A stretch of DNA of 64,000 nt. Origin: Microbacterium sp. Root180 (GTDB lineage Bacteria; Actinomycetota; Actinomycetes; Actinomycetales; Microbacteriaceae). The stretch spans positions 682,404 to 746,403 of the forward strand of contig NZ_LMHS01000001.1 in NCBI RefSeq assembly GCF_001428485.1, given 5' to 3'. Numbering within the stretch: position 1 is the first letter of the stretch; every line of letters begins with the position of its first letter. The notes beneath the pieces are model-generated. The model was not told the origin of the DNA and searched no databases. It worked only from the letters and a program-made list of their open reading frames with translations. The position numbers and the translations under genes were made by a program. Positions 36,358 through 45,876 of this stretch are shown here, piece by piece.

Positions 36358-36729
36358 TCAGGAGCGGGCGGGCAGCTCCTGCAGAGTCCACCGGTTGCCG
36401 TCGGGGTCGGCGAACGAGACGAACCGGCCCCATCCCTGCTCATCGACTCCGTCGGCCTCGACGCCCAGCCCGCGCAGGTGGGCGAGGGCCTCGTCGGCGT
36501 CGGGCACGACGACCTGGATGGTGTTCTGCCGCCCGGGCTCGAGGTCGATGCCCAGTCCCTCGCCGATCGCGATCGAGCAGGCCGAGCCGGGAGGGGTGAG
36601 CTGCACGAACCTCAGCCCCTCGAACGGGACCTGATCGTGATCGGCGTGGAACCCGATCTTCACGTAGAAGTCCTTGGCGCGGTCGACATCCGTCACCGGC
36701 ACGAAGATGAGCTCGATCTTCCAGTCCAT
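36358..36729 (-). CDS. VOC (glyoxalase/bleomycin-resistance fold) protein
   Basis: A 123-residue vicinal-oxygen-chelate domain protein: IELIFVPVTDVDRAKDFYVKIGF at the start and FVSFADPDGNRWTLQELP at the end are the two beta-alpha-beta-beta-beta halves. The usual metal-binding His/Glu are partly replaced, so it may not be a classical glyoxalase I. ATG 36729 follows CTGGAGACAG. It stands alone between the aminotransferase fusion and the divergent Clp gene. Confidence 0.87.
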   Translation of the reverse strand: MDWKIELIFVPVTDVDRAKDFYVKIGFHADHDQVPFEGLRFVQLTPPGSACSIAIGEGLGIDLEPGRQNTIQVVVPDADEALAHLRGLGVEADGVDEQGWGRFVSFADPDGNRWTLQELPARS

Positions 36730-36863
36730 GCTGCTGTCTCCAGTTCCTCGGGCGGTCGCCCGGTTCGCAGCCACGGTACGCCCCGTCCCGGACACGGGGT
36801 GGCCGTGACGGCGTCAGACGGGGGTGGCGTGCGCGGGAATACACCGCGATCCTGCTCGTTGAA

Positions 36864-36884
36864 CTTGATACGACTGCGCTCAAG
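36864..36884 (+). promoter_or_regulatory. HspR (HAIR-type) site upstream of the Clp ATPase
   Basis: CTTGA-N11-TCAAG, exactly the spacing of the actinobacterial HAIR element (CTTGAGT-N7-ACTCAAG). The left half reads CTTGATA and the right GCTCAAG. It starts 66 bp before the clp ATG, overlapping a likely promoter. HspR repression and heat-shock control are inferred. Confidence 0.65.
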
Positions 36885-36929
36885 TTACGAATCCGTGCAG
36901 TCGTTTCCCGATCCCAGGAGACAGACGGA

Positions 36930-39515
36930 ATGCCCGAAGACTTCACCCCCTCCACCGGTGCCGACGACAGCGAGCGCTCGTTCGACGAGTTCCTCGCGAG
37001 GTACCTGGCGGGCGAGCGCACGCGCGCGCAGCGGTCGATCGACCTCAGCCGCTTCCTCGGCGCACGCACCCAGGAGCTGCTGCAGCGCGCCGGCCGGTTC
37101 GCCCTCGAGCGCGGCCAGCGCGAGCTCGACGCCCTGCACGTGCTGCGCGTGCTCGTCGAGGAGCCGCCCGCGCGCGACGCGGTCGAGCACATCGGCGCCG
37201 ACCCCCGCGCGATCCTGCGCGCCGCTGAGGAGCGCCTGCCCGCAGCATCCGCCCCCGCCGACGTGGATGGCGCGGTCATCACGTCGTCGGTGCAGCGCGC
37301 CCTGTTCCACGCGTTCCAGGTCGCACGTTCGTCGGGCTCGACCTACGTCGACCCCGAGCACCTGTTCTTCGCGCTCGTGCTCGCACAGGACACCCCCGCC
37401 GGCCAGGTGCTGGCCCGCGCCGGTGTGACGGCCGAAGCCCTCACCCAAGGCCTTCGCGAGACGGTCACGCCGAGCAGGGCGACCGACACGGAGGAGGGGA
37501 CGGATGCCGCGGCATCCGACACCCCCATGCTCGACACGTACGGCACCGACCTGACGGCACGCGCCGCAGACGGCGACCTCGACCCCGTCATCGGCCGCGC
37601 GGACGAGATCGAGCAGACGATCGAGATCCTCAGCCGCCGCACCAAGAACAACCCGGTGCTGGTCGGCGAGGCGGGCGTCGGCAAGACCGCGATCGTGGAG
37701 GGGCTGGCTCAGGCGATCGTCGACGGAGCGGTCCCCGAACAGCTGCTCGGCAAGCGCGTCATCTCGCTCGACCTGCCCGCGATGCTCGCAGGCACCCGGT
37801 ACCGCGGCGACTTCGAGGAGCGCCTCACCAAGACGATGGACGAGATCTCCGCCCGCAAGGACGAGCTCGTCATCTTCCTCGACGAGGTGCACACCGTGGT
37901 GGGTGCCGGCGGCGCCGGAGACGGCGGAATGGACGCCGGCAACATCCTCAAGCCGCGCCTCGCGCGCGGCGACCTGCACCTCGTCGGCGCCACGACGCTC
38001 AAGGAGTACCGAGCGATCGAGAAGGACCCCGCACTGGAGCGCCGGTTCCAGCCGGTGCGCGTGGGCGAACCGGGCATCGAGGACGCCGTGCTGATCCTGC
38101 ACGGGCTCAAGCCCGCGTACGAGGAGCACCACGGCATCGTCTACACCGACGAGGCGATCCGCGCCGCGGTGGAGCTCAGCGACCGCTACCTGTCCGAGCG
38201 CGTGCTGCCGGACAAGGCGATCGACCTCATCGACCAGGCCGGGGCGCGGCTGCGCCTGCGGCTGGGTGCCAAGGTCGACGTGACCGGGCTCGTCGAGCAG
38301 CTCGCGACGCTCGAGGCCGACAAGAACGCCGCCGTGACGGCCGAGCACTACGAGGAGGCGTCGCGCCTGCGCGACCAGCTCTCCGCCGTGCAGGCGCGCC
38401 TCGACGACGTGACGGCGTCGGGCGCCGCGGCGCGCGGAGAAGCGGTCGTCGGCGAGCCCGAGATCGCCGCCGTGATCAGCCGGGCGACGGGCATCCCGGT
38501 GAACCGCCTCACCGAGCCCGAGCGCGAGCGCCTCGCACAGCTGGACGATGAGCTGCACGACCGGGTGATCGGTCAGGACGACGCCGTGGCCGCGGTTGCG
38601 AAGGCCGTGCGACGCAACCGCACCGGCATGGGCGACGCGCGTCGTCCCGTGGGCTCGTTCCTGTTCCTCGGGCCCACCGGTGTCGGCAAGACCGAGCTCG
38701 CCAAGGCGCTCGCCGCCTCGCTGTTCCCTTCGGGCTCAGGACAGGGCGGTGGCGAAGGAAGCGTGATCCGGTTCGACATGAGCGAATTCGGAGAGCGTCA
38801 CACCGTGTCGCGCCTCGTGGGAGCGCCTCCCGGATACGTCGGCTACGAGGAGGCGGGTCAGCTCACCGAGCGCGTGCGTCGCAACCCCTACTCGATCGTG
38901 CTGTTCGACGAGATCGAGAAAGCGCACCCCGACGTGTTCAACCTGCTGCTGCAGGTGCTCGACGACGGCCGGCTCACCGACGGGCAGGGACGCACCGTGG
39001 ACTTCCGCAACACCGTGGTCGTCATGACGTCGAACCTCGGCTCGGAGTTCCTCGCCTCGCGGGGCGGAGCGATCGGCTTCCTCGCCGATGGCGGTGGCCC
39101 GACCGGCTACGGCTCCGAGAAGGACCTGCGCGACCGCGTGTTCGCCAAGCTCCGTGAGGCGATGCGCCCCGAGTTCCTCAACCGCATCGACGAGATCGTG
39201 CTGTTCCGCAAGCTCGACAAGCCCCAGCTGCGGCAGATCGTCGGCCTGCTGCTCGGCGCGTCCGAGGCGCGCCTGGCCAAGCGCGAGGTCGCCCTCGTCG
39301 TGACGGACGCAGCGATCGACTGGCTCGCCGACAACGGCTACGAGCCGGAGTACGGCGCCCGGCCGCTGCGCCGGCTGATCCAGCGCGAGGTGGACGACCG
39401 CGTGGCAGACCTGTTCGTGACGGGCGCTCTCGTCGACGGCGGGACGGTGACGGTGGATGCCGCGCCCGACGGCCTGACCGTGCGCGCCGGCGTTGCCTTG
39501 ACCGTCGCCGCCTGA
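36930..39515 (+). CDS. ClpC/ClpA-like AAA+ unfoldase
   Basis: An 861-residue Hsp100 protein. An N-terminal repeat domain of about 170 residues ([17 protein letters not shown]; second repeat [31 protein letters not shown]) is followed by two AAA+ modules. The first has [21 protein letters not shown] (about residue 247) and a UVR-like helix [13 protein letters not shown] (about 473). The second has [17 protein letters not shown] (about 578) and [18 protein letters not shown]. ClpP-docking capacity (the LGF-type loop) could not be confirmed. It is longer at the N-terminus and less conserved there than housekeeping ClpC, and a HAIR-type site suggests HspR/heat-shock control, so it is probably a second, stress-induced Clp ATPase. 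Confidence 0.88.
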   Translation: MPEDFTPSTGADDSERSFDEFLARYLAGERTRAQRSIDLSRFLGARTQELLQRAGRFALERGQRELDALHVLRVLVEEPPARDAVEHIGADPRAILRAAEERLPAASAPADVDGAVITSSVQRALFHAFQVARSSGSTYVDPEHLFFALVLAQDTPAGQVLARAGVTAEALTQGLRETVTPSRATDTEEGTDAAASDTPMLDTYGTDLTARAADGDLDPVIGRADEIEQTIEILSRRTKNNPVLVGEAGVGKTAIVEGLAQAIVDGAVPEQLLGKRVISLDLPAMLAGTRYRGDFEERLTKTMDEISARKDELVIFLDEVHTVVGAGGAGDGGMDAGNILKPRLARGDLHLVGATTLKEYRAIEKDPALERRFQPVRVGEPGIEDAVLILHGLKPAYEEHHGIVYTDEAIRAAVELSDRYLSERVLPDKAIDLIDQAGARLRLRLGAKVDVTGLVEQLATLEADKNAAVTAEHYEEASRLRDQLSAVQARLDDVTASGAAARGEAVVGEPEIAAVISRATGIPVNRLTEPERERLAQLDDELHDRVIGQDDAVAAVAKAVRRNRTGMGDARRPVGSFLFLGPTGVGKTELAKALAASLFPSGSGQGGGEGSVIRFDMSEFGERHTVSRLVGAPPGYVGYEEAGQLTERVRRNPYSIVLFDEIEKAHPDVFNLLLQVLDDGRLTDGQGRTVDFRNTVVVMTSNLGSEFLASRGGAIGFLADGGGPTGYGSEKDLRDRVFAKLREAMRPEFLNRIDEIVLFRKLDKPQLRQIVGLLLGASEARLAKREVALVVTDAAIDWLADNGYEPEYGARPLRRLIQREVDDRVADLFVTGALVDGGTVTVDAAPDGLTVRAGVALTVAA

Positions 39516-40043
39516 GGCCCGGCCCCGACCCCGCCCGATCTCTGGGCGGAGTCGGGGGCGCCCGCCAGGGAGCCGCGCCCGGCGTCCGCTCGCGCCCGAC
39601 ATCCGCTCGCCTCCGGCATCCGCTCGCCTCGGCATCCGCCCGCGCCCGCTTCAACAGGACAACCGGGCTCCTGCAGGACAACCGGGCTTCTGCAGGACCG
39701 ATCCGGTGCGAATTCTCCTGTGGAACCCAGGTTGACCTGTGGAAGCACTCGGGCGGCGGATGCTGTGACCCAGGCACCTCAGGAGCGCCGCGCGGGTTCC
39801 GGGGCAGTGGCTCACCCCCGGCTTGAACAGGACAATTGCGGTTGCGCAGGACCGATCCGGTCCGAACTCTCCTGTGGAACCCCGGTTGACCTTTTGGAAT
39901 CCGGGGCCGGGCGGTCGGGCGGTCGGATGCCGGGTGCCGCCGAGCCCGAAGCGCGAAGCGATAACACGGACGGGCGGGCGGATGCCGGGGCACCGCCGCA
40001 GCCGTGGTGGGCGGACGTCGGGGACCCCTGCCAGAGTGGGGGC
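39516..40043. repeat. 528-bp gap with short repeats and two diverged copies of a 70-90 bp inverted-repeat block (type G)
   Basis: Between clp and the LLM genes. 39580-39650 has repeated (T/C)ATCCGCTCGCC units. A block at 39652-39742 recurs at 39825-39892: both contain CAGGACAA..., a GGACCGATCCGGT core (a perfect palindrome GGACCG-ATC-CGGTCC in the second copy) and AACTCTCCTGTGGAACCC followed by GGTTGACC. Outer arms CAGG(A/T)CAACC pair with the right end. No gene is supported here. Confidence 0.7.
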
Positions 40044-40913
40044 ATGGCACGCAGCGGCGCGATCTTCAATCCGTACACCCATACGCCGGACGAGTTCCGC
40101 GACGCGGTGCTCGTCGCCGAGCGCGAGGGGCTCCCCGAGCTGTGGATCTGGGAGGACTGCTTCCGCACCTCGGCGTTCGCCGCCGCGGCCGCCGCTCTCG
40201 CGTGGACCGAGCGGCTGCGCATCGGCATCGGGATCTCGCCGATGCCGCTGCGCAACGTCGCGGCGACGGCGATGGAGATCGCGACGGTGGAGCGGCTGTT
40301 CCCCGGCCGCCTGCTTCCGGGCGTCGGCCATGGCGTGCTGCCATGGATGGGGCAGGTCGGCGCGCGGGTCGCGTCGCCTCTCACCCTGATGCGCGAGTAC
40401 GTGCCCGCGCTGCGCGCGCTTCTGGCCGGCGACCAGGTCGACGCCGCAGGGCGCTACGTCTCCCTCGACGCGGTGCGTCTGGACGCACCGCCGGCCACGG
40501 CGCCGCTCGTCTACGCCGCCGCCGAGGGGCCCAAGACGCTGCGCCTGAGCGGCGAGGTGGCCGATGGCACCGTCCTCGACAGCGGTCACACTCCCGCCGA
40601 GGTGCGGGCGGCGGTCGAGGCGGTTCGCGGCGCGCGCGCCGAGGCAGGCCGTGCGGGTGCGCACGACGTCGTGTCGTACGTCGTGGCGGCGTTCGGACCC
40701 GATGCCGAGGAGCGCGCGATCGCGGACGTGGGCGACAAGCCCGATCCGCACGAGCGCGCCGTGTGGGGCGACCCGGCGGCGGTCGCGGCCGCCCTCGGCG
40801 CGTACTTCGAGGCCGGCGTCGACGATGCCGTGCTTCTTCCGGCGTCGCGTGTCGACCTCGCGGAGTTCTACGCCTCCGCCGCCGAAGTGTCGCGTCTGGT
40901 CGCGCGGGCGTGA
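40044..40913 (+). CDS. LLM-class flavin/F420-dependent oxidoreductase
   Basis: A 289-residue TIM-barrel (luciferase-like monooxygenase family) enzyme. Typical segments are LPELWIWEDCFRTSAFAAAA, LRIGIGISPMPLRNVAATAMEIATVERLFPGRLLPGVGHGV and a late AEDGTVLDSGHTP-like phosphate loop (EVADGTVLDSGHTPAE). It would bind FMN or F420 and oxidise or reduce an unknown substrate. ATG at 40044 was chosen as the first start before the core strand. It overlaps the second LLM-type gene by 4 bp (GTGA), suggesting the pair works together. Confidence 0.9.
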   Translation: MARSGAIFNPYTHTPDEFRDAVLVAEREGLPELWIWEDCFRTSAFAAAAAALAWTERLRIGIGISPMPLRNVAATAMEIATVERLFPGRLLPGVGHGVLPWMGQVGARVASPLTLMREYVPALRALLAGDQVDAAGRYVSLDAVRLDAPPATAPLVYAAAEGPKTLRLSGEVADGTVLDSGHTPAEVRAAVEAVRGARAEAGRAGAHDVVSYVVAAFGPDAEERAIADVGDKPDPHERAVWGDPAAVAAALGAYFEAGVDDAVLLPASRVDLAEFYASAAEVSRLVARA

Positions 40914-41674
40914 CCGCCGCACTGTCGATCGGCGTCGCGGCGGCGATCGGCGCCGAACTCGCCGAGCGAATCGCGCCCGCCATCGAGGCCGCGGGCTTCC
41001 ATGCTCTCTGGGTCAACGACGTGCCGGGCCACGATGCCCTCGACGTCCTCGCCGCCGCTGGGCGGGTCACGGAGCGGCTCGTCCTCGCGACCGGAGTGCT
41101 GCCGGTCGATCGCCGTGCCCCCGACGAGATCCTCGCGCGCGTGGACGCCCTCGGGCTTGCGCCGGACCGCCTCGTGCTCGGCATCGGATCCGGCGCGGGA
41201 TCCGCCGGAGCGCTGGCACGCGTGACGGATGCCGCCGCTGCCCTCCGGGAGGGGACCTCCGCCCGCGTCGTGGTGGGCGCGCTCGGCCCGAAGATGCGCA
41301 CGGTCGGGGCCGAAGCATCCGACGGACTGCTGCTCAGCTGGCTCACACCCGACGCCGCCGCCACGCAGGCGGACGAGGCGCGGGCGATCAGGCCCGAGAC
41401 GCACGTCGCGCTCTACGTGCGGGCCGCGACCGACCCGGCGGCCGTCGCGAAGCTCGCCGACGAGACGCGTCGGTATGCGGGCTACCCGGCGTACGCGGCG
41501 AACTTCGCGCGGTTAGGCATCTCGGCGGACGACACCACCGTCGGTCCCGACGGCGCGGCAGAACGAGTCGCGGCCTACCGGCGCGGGGTCGACGAGGTCG
41601 TGCTGCGCGTCATCACGGCGCGTGACGAACCGGAGGAGTACGAACTGTTCCTCGGCGACGTCGCCGCACTCTGA
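40910..41674 (+). CDS. Second LLM-class oxidoreductase (shorter)
   Basis: A 254-residue relative of the upstream protein: the TIM-barrel strands ALWVNDVPGHDALDVLAAA, LVLATGVLPVDRRAPDEI and RLVLGIGSGAGSAGALARVT are recognisable. It is about 35-50 residues shorter than most LLM proteins, lacking part of the insertion region, but has no frameshift. It starts at GTG 40910 inside the stop of the first gene. It may be a diverged heterodimer partner, as in LuxA/LuxB-like pairs, or an independent reductase. Confidence 0.85.
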   Translation: MTAALSIGVAAAIGAELAERIAPAIEAAGFHALWVNDVPGHDALDVLAAAGRVTERLVLATGVLPVDRRAPDEILARVDALGLAPDRLVLGIGSGAGSAGALARVTDAAAALREGTSARVVVGALGPKMRTVGAEASDGLLLSWLTPDAAATQADEARAIRPETHVALYVRAATDPAAVAKLADETRRYAGYPAYAANFARLGISADDTTVGPDGAAERVAAYRRGVDEVVLRVITARDEPEEYELFLGDVAAL

Positions 41675-41716
41675 CTTCGCCGCGCCGCAGGTGGCGCTGG
41701 CCGCCCCGCGACGGGC

Positions 41717-42976
41717 TCAACGACCGCCGCGCGGCACCTTCACGTCGACCCATACCAGCCGGTGGTCGCTGCTCGGGAACGGGAAGACGCCGGTGAGCAC
41801 CGACAGCGGGTCGGCCTGGACCGGCCAGAACACGCCGGCGTCGACGGGGCGCAGATCGCGGGAGGGCAGCACGTAGTCCGCTCGCAGGTTGCCGGGAGCG
41901 CCGTCCGCGAAATCGGCCGTGTCGTACGCCGGGTCCCCGCGGTGCGTCTCGTTCGCTCCGCCCTGCAGCGCCGCCGCCTCGACGGCTCCCGCCGAGATGG
42001 GCTTCGGGTCGACGATCCACCGGTGATCGAGGAGCTGGCCGATCGCCGCGTCGACCGAGTCGCCGTCGAGCGGGTCGGCGTTCTGGTCGCCCAGGATCAC
42101 GAACGACGATGACGGGCTCAGCCCTCCGCGACCGCCTTCATCGTCGTAGATGTAGCGCGACTTGCCCGGGGTGACGTAATCGGCCCAGAACCGGATCTCG
42201 TCGTGATTTCGGAGACCGTTGCGATCCTCCACGCCGTCGAACGTGGGCGGCGTCGGGTGCGAGGCGAGCACGTGCACGGTGTGGCCGCCGACCTCGACCG
42301 GCACGTCCCAGTGCGACTTGCTCGACAGCCGGAACACGTCGAGCTCGTCGGGCGAGTACCAGTCGGCCGGTGCCGCGGTTGCGGGGTCGTCGGGGAGGAG
42401 GGCGCCGGGCATGTCCTTCCACAGGAAGCGCTGAAAAGTGCGCACGTCCTCGGTGACGATCGGATGCTTCGACAGCACGACCATTCCGTACTGGCCCTCG
42501 AACAGGCCGAACCCGAACGCGTCGTCGCCGCCGGACACCACACCGTTGTTGTTGAGGTCGAAGCCGCTCGGAACGCCGGTGTTCGAGGGGGCGACGAATG
42601 CGTAGGGGTACTCCACCGGCGCCGCGCCGTTCTGCGAGACCTCGAGGTAGTTGTCGCGGAAGAGGTCGACGGCGAGGCCCCCTTCGACGTAGTCGAACTC
42701 GTTGAGGAGCACGACATCCGGGTTCGCGCGCTGAATGACCTCGGCGACCGTGCGCGCCTGCGCATTCGCGCCCGTCGACAGGTCGGTCACGAGCTGACCG
42801 GCCGCGTTGCGGTTGAGGGAGAGGTTGTACGTGGCGACGCGCAGTGGCTCGGTCTGCGTCGCGGCGTCCGGGGGAGCGGCCGGCGCTGCAGCGGCCGGGA
42901 TGACGGTGAGAGCGCCGGCGCACACGAGGCCGGCGGTGGTGACGGCGACGATCGCGCCGCGGAACCTGGGGGACAC
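41717..42976 (-). CDS. Secreted endonuclease/exonuclease/phosphatase-family protein
   Basis: A 419-residue exported protein. An N-terminal basic region (VSPRFRGAIVAVTTAGLVCAGALTVIPAAAAPAAP) forms a signal peptide with an AAA cleavage site near residue 30. The catalytic domain then shows TYNLSLNR (the N/E metal-site strand), VVLLNEFDYV with the active Glu, ASHPTPPTF for the catalytic His-like position, FVILGDQNADP and the terminal SSDHRLVWV His. A DLNNNGVVSGGDDAF insert resembles a Ca-binding dockerin-like loop. Secreted nuclease or phosphodiesterase acting outside the cell; the substrate is unknown. GTG 42976 follows GAAGGAGAACC. Confidence 0.9.
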   Translation of the reverse strand: MSPRFRGAIVAVTTAGLVCAGALTVIPAAAAPAAPPDAATQTEPLRVATYNLSLNRNAAGQLVTDLSTGANAQARTVAEVIQRANPDVVLLNEFDYVEGGLAVDLFRDNYLEVSQNGAAPVEYPYAFVAPSNTGVPSGFDLNNNGVVSGGDDAFGFGLFEGQYGMVVLSKHPIVTEDVRTFQRFLWKDMPGALLPDDPATAAPADWYSPDELDVFRLSSKSHWDVPVEVGGHTVHVLASHPTPPTFDGVEDRNGLRNHDEIRFWADYVTPGKSRYIYDDEGGRGGLSPSSSFVILGDQNADPLDGDSVDAAIGQLLDHRWIVDPKPISAGAVEAAALQGGANETHRGDPAYDTADFADGAPGNLRADYVLPSRDLRPVDAGVFWPVQADPLSVLTGVFPFPSSDHRLVWVDVKVPRGGR

Positions 42977-43194
42977 GGTTCTCCTTCGAACGGGAAGCCG
43001 TCTCGTGGACGGCGCCAGGGGGATGGTGTCGAGCTGCGATCGATCCGCGCGGTTCGACGCTCTCCACGCTAGGCGGGAGAGGTGACGAGAGGAAGAACGC
43101 CGGATGAGGGAGTGCTCATGAGACGGGAAGTCCACACCTGCGACGGAGTACCGGAACGCCTGAGTTAGAGTGCCAGAGTGCAAAGGGTGGCCGC

Positions 43195-45876
43195 GTGATC
43201 GGAGGACTCCGCTTCGCCCTGGCCCGGGCGCGCGCCGCGACCGCGCCGCTCGTGACGCTGGCGATCGTCTCGGCGCTGGCAGCACTGCTCGTGGTCGGGG
43301 TCGCGGGCCTCGTGACCGCCGTCGAGACGCGCGAGGCGCGCGGAGCCCTGGCCGCTGTCACGGGTGACCGCGCGCAGATCGTGCTGACGATCGACGGGTC
43401 GTCGTCACCGGATGCCGTGGCCGACGCCGCCGCGTCCGCGCTGGCGGGAATGGGCGCCGGCGGTGCGCTGACCATCGACATCGAGGACGGCGCGGTCGTC
43501 CTGGAGCCGAATCTCGATGCGATCACCGCAGAACAGGCGCTGACGCTCACCGACGGACTCGCCGGGCTGCGCGACGCCGTCGAGGAGGCGACGGGCGACC
43601 GCCCCCAGGAGTCGGGCGGACTGAGCGACACGCTCGCAGGAGTGCGGGACGGCATCGAGACGCGACGCGGACCGACGACGGTCGCTCTCGGTCTTCTCGG
43701 ACTGCTCACCGCCGTGGTCGTCGGAGCGGTCGCGCTCGAACCCGTCCGTGCGCGCGAAGCCGAGAGCAGACTGCTGCGCGCCCGCGGCGCGCGTCGCCGG
43801 GACGTGGTGGGGCTCGCCGCCGTCGAGGCCGTCGCCGTCGCGCTCGTCGGCGCCGCGGTCGGCGCCACGGCCGGCGCGATCGCGCTCGCCGTCGGGACGA
43901 CAGCGGCGTCCGGCATCCTCATCGCCGGCGTCGCCGCCCTCGGCATCGCCGCGGTGGCCGGAGTCGTCGTGGTGGTCGCGACCGCCCGCGGGTCCGACCG
44001 CGGATCGGCGCGCGCCCGCGCGGTCGCCGACGTCGGTGCCATCGTGCTGCTCGCGGTCATCACCGGGCTGGCTGTCTGGCAGTTCGTCCAGGCGGGCACG
44101 CCGATCGTCGAACGCGGCGACGGCGCCGCCGCCCTCGACCCGCTCGTCGCGCTGGCTCCGGCGCTCGCCCTGGCGCTCGCCGCGATCGTCGCCGTCGCAC
44201 TCGCCACCCCCATCGCGCGCGCGATCGCCGCCGCCTTCTCGCGCTCGCGCCGCGTGACCCCCGTGACCCCGCTGCGACTCGCCTCGCGCCGCCCCGGCCG
44301 CCACGCCCTGCCGATCACCGTGGTCGCCTTCGCGATCGGCACGATCACCGTCGCCGGCGCCTACCAGTCGAGCCTCACGGCGCTGGGCGACGCCCCCGAG
44401 GCGCTCCGCGTCGGCGCCGATGTCAAGGTCGGCACGATCCCCGAGGACATCGCGGCGGCGGATGTCGCGGCATCCGCCTCGCCCGACGCGGCGATGCTCG
44501 CGCGACCGCTGAGCGCGCAGGGAGCGGACGTGCGCATCCCGATCCTCGCAGTGGAGGCCGCGCAGCTGCCCGAGGTCATGCTCGATGCCGACGGCACGAT
44601 CGACCCTTCGGCGATGCGCGAGGCTCTCGCGCTTCCCCCATCCGACGCCGTGCTCGCGGGCGACGAGCTCACGCTCACCCTGCTGGCCCCGGCCGCGCCG
44701 CCGATGGAGATCGACGGCGAGCTGTTCGAGCAGGGATCGCCGGGTCTGCAGGTGCGGGTGACCGTCATCGCGGCATCCGGTGCCGTGGAGACTTTCGAGT
44801 TCACGAACGCCGACGTCCGCGAGAGCGAGGACGACAACGGGAACTCGTTCCCGGCTGTGGAGGTCGACCCGGTCGAGACGGTGACCTTCGACCTGCCCGC
44901 AGACGATGACTGGTCGCTCGCCGCCCTCGCGGTCGGCTACCACCCGCTGGGGTATGTGCCCGGCGGAGGCGAGATCACCGACGTCGTGAGCGGCGGCACG
45001 CCCGTCGACCTGTCCGGCTTCCGGCCCGCCGCCGGCACCCCGGGTGCGGTCGAGGCGACGGAGTCCGGACTCGCCTTCACCCCCGAGGCGGCGACGGGGG
45101 AGCCGTTCACGCGTGCTGTCGCCCCTCTCGTGCCGGCCGCCGTGCCCGCCGTCATCACGACCGAGCTCGCGGCGTCGATGAGTCTCGAGGTCGGCGACAC
45201 GATCGCCCTCGAGCTGATCAAGCCCGACATCGAGGCCGAGTTCGAGATCGTCGACGTCGTGCCGGTGCTTCCGGGCACCTCGACAGGACAGGGGATGCTC
45301 GTCGACCTCGGAACGCTGTCGATGGCGAGTCCGTTCGAGATCGTCCCGACGCAGGTGTGGATGTCGACCGACGACCCGGGGGCGGTCGCGGCCGCCGTCG
45401 CGGCAGAGTACCCGCAGACGGTGACGATCGTCGCGGATCCGCGGTCCGCCGAGAACGCGGCGGGCACGGCATCCGCCTTCGTCCTCGCCGCCGTCGGAGC
45501 GGTCGTGCTCGCCCTCGTCGTTCTCGTTCTGCGTCGGACCCGCTCGCGCGCCGACTCTCGAGAGCTCGCGCTGCTCGCGGTGATGGGTCTGGGCCGGCGC
45601 CGTGCCTCGCGGCTGCGCGCTCAGGAGGACCTGTTCGCCGTCGCGATGGGCGTCGTCGGAGGTATCGCCGCCGGCGCGGTGACGGCGTGGCTCGTCGTGG
45701 CGCCGCTCGTGCGCGCCGCGTACGGCAGCGTTCCCGAGGCTTACCCGATCGACCTGCGGATTCAGCCCGGTGCCCTCGCTCTCGCGATCGCCGTGGCCGT
45801 CGCCGTCTTCTGCCTGATCGTCGCGAGCGTTCGAACTCCACCGCAGCTCGCCCCGCTCCTCAGGGAGGACGAGTGA
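43195..45876 (+). CDS. FtsX-like ABC transporter permease (first)
   Basis: An 893-residue permease of the MacB/FtsX type. An N-terminal helix (APLVTLAIVSALAALLVVGVAGLV) leads into a large extracytoplasmic domain. Clusters of helices follow at about residues 155-345, then an FtsX-fold core with a second large outside domain (about 390-740), and three helices at the C-terminus (FVLAAVGAVVLALVVLVL, AMGVVGGIAAGAVTAWLV, ALALAIAVAVAVFCLIV). A DNA-style RSRADSRELALLAVMGLGRRR coupling segment lies between the last helices. GTG at 43195 is the start; it overlaps the second permease by 4 bp. Exports or extracts an unknown lipid or peptide. Confidence 0.88.
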   Translation: MIGGLRFALARARAATAPLVTLAIVSALAALLVVGVAGLVTAVETREARGALAAVTGDRAQIVLTIDGSSSPDAVADAAASALAGMGAGGALTIDIEDGAVVLEPNLDAITAEQALTLTDGLAGLRDAVEEATGDRPQESGGLSDTLAGVRDGIETRRGPTTVALGLLGLLTAVVVGAVALEPVRAREAESRLLRARGARRRDVVGLAAVEAVAVALVGAAVGATAGAIALAVGTTAASGILIAGVAALGIAAVAGVVVVVATARGSDRGSARARAVADVGAIVLLAVITGLAVWQFVQAGTPIVERGDGAAALDPLVALAPALALALAAIVAVALATPIARAIAAAFSRSRRVTPVTPLRLASRRPGRHALPITVVAFAIGTITVAGAYQSSLTALGDAPEALRVGADVKVGTIPEDIAAADVAASASPDAAMLARPLSAQGADVRIPILAVEAAQLPEVMLDADGTIDPSAMREALALPPSDAVLAGDELTLTLLAPAAPPMEIDGELFEQGSPGLQVRVTVIAASGAVETFEFTNADVRESEDDNGNSFPAVEVDPVETVTFDLPADDDWSLAALAVGYHPLGYVPGGGEITDVVSGGTPVDLSGFRPAAGTPGAVEATESGLAFTPEAATGEPFTRAVAPLVPAAVPAVITTELAASMSLEVGDTIALELIKPDIEAEFEIVDVVPVLPGTSTGQGMLVDLGTLSMASPFEIVPTQVWMSTDDPGAVAAAVAAEYPQTVTIVADPRSAENAAGTASAFVLAAVGAVVLALVVLVLRRTRSRADSRELALLAVMGLGRRRASRLRAQEDLFAVAMGVVGGIAAGAVTAWLVVAPLVRAAYGSVPEAYPIDLRIQPGALALAIAVAVAVFCLIVASVRTPPQLAPLLREDE

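Noticed and set aside
39516-40043. Possible N-terminal extension of the first LLM protein or a small gene in the clp-LLM gap
   Set aside because: The sequence consists of diverged repeats; the LLM family begins at the MARSGAIFNPY start (40044).
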